Below are positions 1-5,300 of a DNA stretch of 10,466 bases, piece after piece. Where the stretch lies: NCBI GenBank assembly GCA_027058255.1, contig JALUTE010000291.1, positions 898 through 11,363 of the forward strand, given 5' to 3'. Under the pieces are notes generated by a model. The model was not told where the DNA came from and did not search any database. It saw only the letters and a list, made by a program, of their open reading frames with translations. The DNA comes from Methyloligella sp. (GTDB lineage Bacteria > Pseudomonadota > Alphaproteobacteria > Rhizobiales > JALUTE01). Position numbers and translations under genes: made by a program. The stretch's first letter is position 1. Every line of letters starts with the position of its first letter.

Positions 1-210
1 CACAATGCCTGGCAGGCGCGCCTTGGCTTGCGAAGATTTCACGAACAGGATGCGGGCGGGTGAGCAATTGGCGCTGGTGGGCCCCATGCGCAGGATCTCG
101 ACGAGCTCGCGCAGGAGGGCATCGGGCACGTCCCGCGCCTGCCAGGCATTGTGGGTGCGGGCCTCGAGAAAGATCTGGTCGAGCGCATCGCGCGAAAGTC
201 TCTCGGTCAT
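1..210 (-). CDS. rutE: RutE-like nitroreductase (malonic semialdehyde reductase family), 5' part only
   Basis: Reading the complement from the ATG at 210 gives 70 codons open to the window edge, so only the N-terminal third is present. The protein begins MTERLSRDALDQIFLEAR and carries THNAW followed by the block MGPTSANCSPARILFV (about residues 45-60). This matches the start of E. coli RutE, where the GPTSANCSPAR segment belongs to the FMN-binding nitroreductase fold. RutE is assigned to reducing malonic semialdehyde to 3-hydroxypropionate in the Rut pyrimidine-degradation pathway, a cytosolic flavin-dependent reaction. A GGAAGG purine run about 11 nt upstream supports this start. The gene is divergent from the acyltransferase gene, and no other rut gene is visible, so it may be a stand-alone homologue acting on another aldehyde or enal. 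The family call is firm; the exact substrate is inferred. Confidence 0.85.
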   Translation of the reverse strand, partial: MTERLSRDALDQIFLEARTHNAWQARDVPDALLRELVEILRMGPTSANCSPARILFVKSSQAKARLPGIV

Positions 211-225
211 GGGATGTCGGTCCTT

Positions 226-262
226 CCTGGATTGGCGGTGCGTCCTGGTATTGGCGGCGCGT
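226..262. repeat. Tandem 18/19-nt direct repeat upstream of the RutE-like gene
   Basis: Two adjacent copies, 226-243 (CCTGGATTGGCGGTGCGT) and 244-262 (CCTGGTATTGGCGGCGCGT), differ by one inserted base and one substitution. They end 16 nt from the minus-strand start codon, so they lie in the leader of the RutE-like gene. They could be a local duplication or a double operator; nothing else in the sequence decides between these. Confidence 0.6.
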
Positions 263-300
263 CTCGGAGCGGCCGGGGGCCGCGCGCGCTTGTCCGGTCG

Positions 301-330
301 CTGTTGGGCATGAGCGCCCCGCCCTGTCAA
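301..330 (-). promoter_or_regulatory. Candidate sigma-70-type promoter for the RutE-like gene
   Basis: On the minus strand there is a perfect TTGACA -35 hexamer at 330-325. About 18 nt downstream lies only a poor -10 match (CAACAG, 306-301). Alphaproteobacterial promoters often rely on the -35, so this is plausible but weak. Transcription from here would carry the tandem repeat at 226-262 in the leader. Confidence 0.25.
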
Positions 331-438
331 GGCGGTCGCGCGTGGCGCCTCCCTTGCGCGGCTTTGTGCCTTGACGGGCCGCGCCGGGCTCTGCCAAGAC
401 CTCTCGCCGATCCTTTCCCCGAGAGATGTCCGCTGCCC

Positions 439-443
439 AGGGG
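439..443 (+). promoter_or_regulatory. Ribosome binding site that favours the acyltransferase start at 450
   Basis: AGGGG lies 6 nt before the ATG at 450. The alternative in-frame ATG at 426 has only GAGAG directly against it, so 450 is preferred. Confidence 0.5.
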
Positions 444-449
444 CCTTGC

Positions 450-1364
450 ATGCGCCGGCGACTGCCCATCACACGTGATCTGCGCTACCGGCTGGAATAT
501 GCGTTGCTGCGGCTGGTCGTGGGGGCCGTGCGGCTCTTTCCACTCGACACCGCCTCCTGGCTTTCGGGCCGCGTCTGGCGCCTTCTCGCACCGCATGGGC
601 GCCGGCACAGGCGGGCGCTCGGCAATCTCGCCCGGGCGTTTCCCGAGATGAGCGAGGCCGAGCGCGAGCGCATCGCCCGCGCCATGTGGGAGAATCTCGG
701 CAAGGTGATGGCGGAGACCATGCAACTCGACCGCATCCTCGCCGAGCCCGAGCGGATCGAGAATGCGAGCGAACGGGTGCTGGCGCGCTATCGCGGTCGG
801 GCCGGGGCCATTATCGGCGTGACCCTGCACATGGGCAATTGGGAGCTCGCGGCCTGGCCGCTCACCGCCATCGGCGCCCGTCCGGCCGCCATCTACCGGC
901 TGGTGAAGAATCCCTATGTGGACCGCTATTTGCGCGAGCAGCGGCGTGACCTCTATCCGGGCGGGCTCCTCGCCAAGGGCAAGGCCCATGGCAGCAATGA
1001 GGAGGGGCGGCGCACGGCGCGGCAGATCATGGACTATGTGCGCCGCGGCGGGCGGCTCGGCATCGTGGCCGATCTCTATGACAAGAAAGGCGTGCCGGTG
1101 CCCTTCTTCGGCCATCCGGCCAAATCGACGCCCGTTCCGGCCATGCTCGCCCGGCGCACGGGGGCGCGCATTTTCGTCGCCCGCTGCCTGCGTGTCGGGG
1201 GCGGTGTGCGGTTTCGCATCGAGGCCGAGGAGATCCGCGTGCCCCGCAGCCGCAATCAGGGCGACGACATCCGCTGGATCACGGCCGAGATTCAGAGGCG
1301 GTTCGAGACATGGGTCCGCGAGACGCCCGAGCAATGGATGTGGTCGAACCGGAAATGGGAGTAA
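450..1364 (+). CDS. Lysophospholipid acyltransferase, HtrB/LpxL family (lipid A secondary acyltransferase-like)
   Basis: A protein of 304 residues from the ATG at 450 (312 from the alternative ATG at 426), close to the usual size of about 300 for the family. A hydrophobic stretch at about residues 17-32 (LEYALLRLVVGAVRLF) fits the single N-terminal membrane anchor of LpxL-type enzymes. The catalytic HxxxxE motif is HMGNWE, with H127 and E132 in 450-based numbering. Other family blocks are HRRALGNLARAFPE near the N-terminus, a D-x-YDKKGVPVPFFG substrate-loop region, and a C-terminal TPEQWMWSNRKW, the counterpart of the family's PEQWxWxHRRW ending. The expected role is transfer of an acyl chain from acyl-ACP to a lipid A precursor at the inner face of the cytoplasmic membrane. 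It could instead make ornithine or other acylated lipids. The gene is divergent from the RutE-like gene and is followed by a separate lipoprotein gene after 146 bp. Confidence 0.88.
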   Translation: MRRRLPITRDLRYRLEYALLRLVVGAVRLFPLDTASWLSGRVWRLLAPHGRRHRRALGNLARAFPEMSEAERERIARAMWENLGKVMAETMQLDRILAEPERIENASERVLARYRGRAGAIIGVTLHMGNWELAAWPLTAIGARPAAIYRLVKNPYVDRYLREQRRDLYPGGLLAKGKAHGSNEEGRRTARQIMDYVRRGGRLGIVADLYDKKGVPVPFFGHPAKSTPVPAMLARRTGARIFVARCLRVGGGVRFRIEAEEIRVPRSRNQGDDIRWITAEIQRRFETWVRETPEQWMWSNRKWE

Positions 1365-1401
1365 GAGATCTTATCCATAAAGCGGAAAGACATGCAGTCA
1401 T

Positions 1402-1430
1402 TTTTCATTGGATTGACCGCGTGGGATATT
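1402..1430 (+). promoter_or_regulatory. Candidate promoter for the lipoprotein gene
   Basis: TTTTCA (1402-1407, four of six matches to TTGACA) and GATATT (1425-1430, four of six to TATAAT) are separated by exactly 17 nt. They lie in an AT-richer pocket between two GC-rich genes, about 80 nt before the lipoprotein start. No experimental support; this is pattern only. Confidence 0.35.
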
Positions 1431-1510
1431 GCGAAGTCTCTGCCGGATTGCTAAGAACCGCTCCGAAGGGCGCGAGACACTACAACGACCAAGCGTTGAG
1501 GAGGGGCGGC

Positions 1511-1921
1511 ATGAGCAGGGTGGCGATATGTCTTGCAATCATGCTCGGAGTGGGTGGTTGCGCGACCATCACCAGGGGTACGACCCAACTCGTGGCCATT
1601 GACACGCCCGGTGTACCGGGAGCGACATGCACCCTCGCCTCCGAGGGCATCGGAACGCAGACCGTGGTGACGCCAGCGTCCATCAAGCTCGAGAAGAGCC
1701 GCCACAACATCAAGGTGGTCTGCAAGAAGGACTGCTACAATGATGGTATCGGCGTCATCAATTCGAGCATGGAAGGCATGACCGCCGGGAACATCATCCT
1801 GGGCGGCGTAATCGGCCTCGGCGTCGATGCGGCCACGGGGGCGATGAACCGCTACACGCCGCAATTGCAGGTCACCATGGTGCCGATCCCGAATTGCCGG
1901 CGCCCCCGCGGGCGGGTCTGA
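1511..1921 (+). CDS. Small predicted lipoprotein with glycine-rich hydrophobic segment
   Basis: A 136-residue protein. The ATG at 1511 follows a GAGGAGGGG ribosome binding site with 4-8 nt spacing. The N-terminus MSRVAICLAIMLGVGGC is a short lipoprotein signal with a lipobox-like GVGG-C and the lipidation Cys at residue 17, so the mature protein should be membrane-anchored. The mature part begins ATITRGTTQ and holds further cysteines (TC, VC, DC, NC), suggesting disulphides in the periplasm. A glycine-rich segment, NIILGGVIGLGVDAATGAM (about residues 98-116), resembles a glycine-zipper membrane-associated stretch. Small lipoproteins with a CATITxGTTQ start and a GVDAATGAM block recur in proteobacterial genomes as conserved hypotheticals; I do not know a function. 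An upstream in-frame extension exists, but it lacks a ribosome site and would hide the signal. Confidence 0.8.
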   Translation: MSRVAICLAIMLGVGGCATITRGTTQLVAIDTPGVPGATCTLASEGIGTQTVVTPASIKLEKSRHNIKVVCKKDCYNDGIGVINSSMEGMTAGNIILGGVIGLGVDAATGAMNRYTPQLQVTMVPIPNCRRPRGRV

Positions 1922-2151
1922 GGCATCGCTTCGCGCCTTGTCGGCGGCGGGGTGCGCCCCGTCCCCGCTCCTTCGCGCCCTATGGTCCCGGTTGCCCCGC
2001 AGCGGTGTTCGCTCTTGCCGTTCCCGTCTCGTCGGGCCGTGGCGGTCCATGCGTGGCGTGCGCGCGCTCTTGATCGAAAGAGCCTCTTTCGCGATGGCGC
2101 GGGGCGCCCTACAGTCCGGGTGATCGAAGCCACGACGCCCGGAGCCTTCCC
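1922..2151. other. Intergenic region between the lipoprotein and acyl-CoA dehydrogenase genes
   Basis: I see no convincing gene in this 230-bp gap. It contains a short GC hairpin (CGGGG-TGCG-CCCCG, near 1949-1962) without a T-run, so it is at best a weak terminator, plus the 17-bp palindrome listed separately. Open frames through it on either strand lack coding features. Confidence 0.5.
2075..2091. promoter_or_regulatory. Perfect 17-bp palindrome, possible operator upstream of the acyl-CoA dehydrogenase
   Basis: CGAAAGAG-C-CTCTTTCG has 8-nt arms around one central base with no mismatch, and its centre is about 69 bp before the ATG at 2152. A TACAGT (-10-like) lies at 2110-2115, which would place the palindrome over or next to the -35 region. 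This is typical of an operator for a dimeric repressor such as a TetR- or FadR-type regulator of acyl-CoA genes. It could instead be a small RNA hairpin. The regulator is not visible in the window. Confidence 0.45.
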
Positions 2152-3936
2152 ATGACCTATCGAGCCCCGACGGACGACATTCTCTTCGCTCTCGACACGG
2201 CCGCAGGGCTGCCCGGCCTGGTCGAGCGCGGCGTGCTCGAGGGGGTGGACGGCGATCTGGTCAAGGCGATCGTCGAGGAAGCGGCGCGCTTTGCCGAGGA
2301 GGAGCTGGCGCCCCTCAACCGGGTGGGCGACATCCAGGGCGCGCGGCTGGAGAACGGGACCGTCGTCGTGCCCGAGGGCTGGACGGACGCCTACAGGAAA
2401 TGGACGGACGCGGGCTGGGCGGCCCTGCCGGGGCCGGTGGATTATGGCGGGCAGGGCCTGCCCAATGTGCTCTCCATGGCGGTGTGCGAGATCTGGAACG
2501 CGGCCAATCTCGCCTTCGGTCTCGCGCCGCTCCTGACCCAGGGCACGGTGGATGCGCTTGTGCTCGAAGGCTCGGACGCGCTCAAGCAAACCTACCTGCC
2601 GAAGCTCGTCTCGGGGGAATGGTGCGGCACCATGAACCTGACCGAGCCGCAGGCGGGCTCCGATCTCGGGCTGCTCAAGACCCGGGCCGAGCCCCAGGGT
2701 GATGGCAGCTACCGGCTCTATGGGACCAAGATCTTCATCACCTATGGCGAGCACGAGATGACGGAGAACATCTGCCATCTGGTGCTGGCCCGGCTGCCCG
2801 ATGCGCCCCCCGGTACCAAGGGCATCTCCCTTTTCCTGGTGCCGAAATATCTGGTGAACGAGGACGGCACGCTTGGCGCGCGCAACGACGTGGTGTGCAC
2901 GGGCCTCGAGCACAAGCTCGGCATTCATGCCAGCCCCACCTGCGTCATGACCTATGGCGACAAGGAGGGCGCGGTCGGCTACATGGTCGGCGAGCCCCAT
3001 CGCGGGCTCAAGGCCATGTTCATCATGATGAACGCAGCGCGGCTCGCCGTGGGCGTTCAGGGCGTGGCGGTGGCGGAGCGGGCGACGCAGGCGGCCATGG
3101 CCTATGCCCGCGAGCGCCGCCAGGGCCGCGCGCTCGGCGCGCCGAGGGATGCGGGGCCCGCCCCCATCATGGTGCACCCCGATGTGCGGCGCATGCTCAT
3201 GACCATGCAGGCGCTCACCGGCGCCGCCCGGGCGATCTGCCTGGCGACCGCCGTGGCGGGGGATGTGGCCGAGCGCAGCAGCGATGCCGCCGAGCGCGCC
3301 CGCGCCGAGGGGCTGCGTGCCCTGCTCACACCCGTCGCCAAGGCCTTCTCCACCGACATCGGTGTGGAGGTTGCCTCCCTCGCCATCCAGGTGCATGGCG
3401 GCATGGGCTATATCGAGGAGACGGGCGCGGCGCAGTTCTATCGCGATGCGCGCATCCTGCCCATCTATGAGGGCACGAACGGCATTCAGGCCATCGACCT
3501 CGTCACCCGCAAGCTGCCCCTGGAGAACGGCGCCGTGCTCCAAGCCTATGTCGCGGAGATGCGCGAGACGGCCGAGGCGGTGCGCAATTCCAACCAGCCG
3601 GGCTTCGGCGCCATGGCCGAGCGGCTGGACGAGGCGCTCGGCGCGCTCGAGGGGGCCTCGCGCTGGCTCGGGCAGGCCCTCGCCAAGGGGGATGTCGCCT
3701 CGGCGCTGGCAGGCGCCACGCCTTACCTGCGCCTCTTCGGCCTCACCGCGGGCGGCACCTATCTCGCGCGGGGCGCCCTCGGCGCGGCGCGGGCCGGCGC
3801 GGGCGACGGGGCGCGGCCGATCGTTCTTGCGCGCTTCTTTGCCGAGACCCTGCTGACCGAGGCGCCCGCGCTCGCACGCACCATCACCGATGGCGCCGGC
3901 GCGCTCGCGGCCGCCGGGACGCTTTTCGACGCTTGA
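2152..3936 (+). CDS. Acyl-CoA dehydrogenase, long form with C-terminal extension (DmdC-like architecture)
   Basis: A 594-residue FAD flavoenzyme that would introduce a trans-2 double bond into an acyl-CoA, passing electrons to ETF. It has the N-terminal MTYRAPTDDI segment of the long subfamily, and NLTEPQAGSDLG (162-173), the FAD/substrate-binding signature. HGGMGYIEETGAAQFYRD leads to LPIYEGTNGIQ, where E440 matches the catalytic base of the family (YEGT-x-x-IQ). Residues after about 450 form the extra C-terminal domain that sets these roughly 600-residue enzymes apart from 380-residue ACADs. Members include DmdC, which acts on 3-methylmercaptopropionyl-CoA, but most are uncharacterised, so the substrate here is open. 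CGGAG 7 nt before the ATG supports the start. The gene heads a plus-strand run with DUF433, enoyl-CoA isomerase and SDR genes. No DmdB or DmdD is visible, so DMSP breakdown is not supported. Confidence 0.93.
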   Translation: MTYRAPTDDILFALDTAAGLPGLVERGVLEGVDGDLVKAIVEEAARFAEEELAPLNRVGDIQGARLENGTVVVPEGWTDAYRKWTDAGWAALPGPVDYGGQGLPNVLSMAVCEIWNAANLAFGLAPLLTQGTVDALVLEGSDALKQTYLPKLVSGEWCGTMNLTEPQAGSDLGLLKTRAEPQGDGSYRLYGTKIFITYGEHEMTENICHLVLARLPDAPPGTKGISLFLVPKYLVNEDGTLGARNDVVCTGLEHKLGIHASPTCVMTYGDKEGAVGYMVGEPHRGLKAMFIMMNAARLAVGVQGVAVAERATQAAMAYARERRQGRALGAPRDAGPAPIMVHPDVRRMLMTMQALTGAARAICLATAVAGDVAERSSDAAERARAEGLRALLTPVAKAFSTDIGVEVASLAIQVHGGMGYIEETGAAQFYRDARILPIYEGTNGIQAIDLVTRKLPLENGAVLQAYVAEMRETAEAVRNSNQPGFGAMAERLDEALGALEGASRWLGQALAKGDVASALAGATPYLRLFGLTAGGTYLARGALGAARAGAGDGARPIVLARFFAETLLTEAPALARTITDGAGALAAAGTLFDA

Positions 3937-4040
3937 ACATTGCCGTAGGATTTGGAGGGCGTGAGAAAGGCACCGCAGCCGCTGTGCCGGGTGGCGAGGG
4001 GCATCGTCCGGGCGATGGCGATCTTGATAATGAGGTTGAG

Positions 4041-4289
4041 ATGAGCGCAAGCAGCGAAGTGATCCGCGCCGGTCGCATTGTCATCGATCCGGCCATATGC
4101 AACGGGAAGCCGGTCATTCGGGGCATGCGGATCACCGTGGAGACCATTCTCGAGTTTCTCGGTGCCGGCGAGAGCGAGGCGGAAATCCTGAAACAATATC
4201 CCATGCTCGAGCACGAGGACATTCTGGCCTGCCAAGCCTTCGCGGCCAGATTGATGAAGGGCCGATATGCCGTGCAGTTGACAGAGTGA
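4041..4289 (+). CDS. DUF433 family protein (antitoxin-like), apparently orphan
   Basis: An 82-residue protein from the ATG at 4041, preceded by TGAGGTTGAG, which serves as the ribosome site. The sequence IVIDPAICNGKPVIRGMRITVETILEFLGAG, then SEAEILKQYPMLEHEDILACQAFA (given here in two parts of its natural order), is the full DUF433 pattern: a GKPxIRGxRITV block followed by an AEIL..YPxLExEDI helix. DUF433 proteins have a small winged-helix-like fold and are often encoded just before a PIN-like DUF5615 toxin, so they are treated as antitoxins. Here the 131 bp to the next gene hold no DUF5615-like frame, and the next gene is a metabolic enzyme. It may be a solitary regulator or the remnant of a pair. 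Codon use is somewhat less GC-biased than in the neighbouring enzymes, compatible with transfer. A longer frame starting at 3933 exists but has no ribosome site. Confidence 0.85.
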   Translation: MSASSEVIRAGRIVIDPAICNGKPVIRGMRITVETILEFLGAGESEAEILKQYPMLEHEDILACQAFAARLMKGRYAVQLTE

Positions 4290-4407
4290 GGTCCGGCATC
4301 TGTTGAGGCGTTGGCCCCGCCGCGCGGTGAGCGCCGTCTTTTGTTCGGCGATGGTGGCGCCTGGGAACAGGGGTTGTCGCGCAAAAGGCCGTGTGGTCGC
4401 AAGGTGC

Positions 4408-4413
4408 AGGAGG
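4408..4413 (+). promoter_or_regulatory. Ribosome binding site deciding the enoyl-CoA isomerase start
   Basis: A perfect AGGAGG lies 7 nt before the ATG at 4421 and only 4 nt before the adjacent ATG at 4418. This favours 4421 and argues against the upstream GTG at 4391, which the site would follow. Confidence 0.7.
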
Positions 4414-4420
4414 CAGGATG

Positions 4421-5221
4421 ATGGCGGGTGAGGGTGTGGTCCGGGTCGAGACGGTGGATGGCGTTCAGACCTTGCGCATCCACCGGCCGGAGAAGAAGAA
4501 CGCCCTCACCGGCCCCATGTACGAGACCATGACCGAGGCGCTCTCGGCGGGCGACTGGTCGGACGAGGTGGCCGTGCATCTCTTCCTCGGCAGGGAGGGC
4601 ATCTTCACGGCAGGCAACGATCTGGGCGAGTTCCTGGCCTTTGCCGAGGATGGCGCGCTCGGCGTTCACGTCGTCCGGTTCCTGCGCGCGCTCGTGGAGA
4701 CCCGCAAGCCCATGGTCGCCGCCGTCGACGGGCTCGCCATCGGCATCGGCACCACCATGTTGCTGCATTGCGACCTCGTCTATGCGAGCCCTGCGGCGCG
4801 CTTTGCCACGCCCTTTCTCGATCTCGGTCTCGTGCCCGAGGCGGCCTCGAGCCTTCTCATGCCGCAGCGCATGGGCCATGCCTGGGCCTTCGAGATGCTG
4901 TGCCTCGGCGAGACGTTCGATGCCGAGAAGGCCTGGACCGCCGGCATCGTCAACGCGATCGTGCCATCGGAGGGTCTCGAGGCCCACGCCATGGACGCGG
5001 CGCGCCGCCTTGCCGCCAAACCCGCCGAGGCCCTGGCCGAGGCGCGCCGGCTCCTGCGCCAGTCCACCGAGGCCGAGGTCGTGGCGCGCATGGAGGAGGA
5101 GACGGCGCTCTTTGCCGAGCGGCTGGCCTCGCCGGAAGCGCGGGAGGCCTTCTCCGCCTTCCTCGAGAAGCGCCCGCCCGACTTTGCCAAGCTGCGTCGC
5201 GCGCCCAAGCCTGGTGCATAG
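4421..5221 (+). CDS. Enoyl-CoA hydratase/isomerase family, ECI2-type delta3-delta2-enoyl-CoA isomerase
   Basis: A 266-residue crotonase-fold enzyme. The oxyanion-hole segments are TAGNDLGEF (AGND 64-67) and GLAIGIG (104-110). The two glutamates used by true enoyl-CoA hydratases (E144 and E164 of the rat enzyme) are replaced, by my alignment, by T112 and F132. In contrast FATPFLDLGLVPEAASS, with E140, mirrors the FHTPFxxLGxxPEGCSS block of ECI2/PECI isomerases, whose single glutamate shuttles the proton between C2 and C4. The most likely reaction is therefore moving a 3-enoyl double bond to the trans-2 position during breakdown of unsaturated acyl-CoAs, rather than hydration. The C-terminus FLEKRPPDFAKL is typical of the superfamily. 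It lies downstream of the acyl-CoA dehydrogenase and DUF433 genes on the same strand. It could instead be a catalytically distinct crotonase relative. Confidence 0.88.
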   Translation: MAGEGVVRVETVDGVQTLRIHRPEKKNALTGPMYETMTEALSAGDWSDEVAVHLFLGREGIFTAGNDLGEFLAFAEDGALGVHVVRFLRALVETRKPMVAAVDGLAIGIGTTMLLHCDLVYASPAARFATPFLDLGLVPEAASSLLMPQRMGHAWAFEMLCLGETFDAEKAWTAGIVNAIVPSEGLEAHAMDAARRLAAKPAEALAEARRLLRQSTEAEVVARMEEETALFAERLASPEAREAFSAFLEKRPPDFAKLRRAPKPGA

Positions 5222-5300
5222 GTGCGGGGCCTGTTGCGCCTTGCGCGATGGGCGCGGCGCGGCCTGAAATTCGGCGTCTTGCTGTGCTAAGGCTCGCCCC

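Noticed and set aside
5..313. A small plus-strand gene at the left edge
   Set aside because: It overlaps the RutE-like minus-strand gene, whose N-terminal motifs are clear, and it has no recognisable features.
327..1334. A 335-codon minus-strand frame opposite the acyltransferase gene
   Set aside because: It is the antisense shadow of a clear HtrB/LpxL family gene and shows no protein features of its own.
1949..1962. An intrinsic terminator after the lipoprotein gene
   Set aside because: The stem CGGGG/CCCCG is only 5 bp and no T-run follows. In DNA this GC-rich such stems are expected by chance.
1852..4050. A 732-codon minus-strand open frame opposite the acyl-CoA dehydrogenase gene
   Set aside because: It mirrors the real gene, has a His/Arg/Gly/Ala-rich composition with no domain, and arises from the high GC of the complementary strand. 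The plus-strand frame has full family motifs.
4290..4420. A DUF5615-type toxin gene following the DUF433 gene
   Set aside because: Translations of the plus-strand frames contain stops or show no LVDxxLP-type start or PIN-like acidic residues.
2152..5221. A DMSP demethylation (dmd) operon
   Set aside because: The dehydrogenase has a DmdC-like architecture, but the crotonase is ECI2-like rather than DmdD-like, and there is no DmdA or DmdB. The architecture is shared by many unrelated acyl-CoA dehydrogenases.
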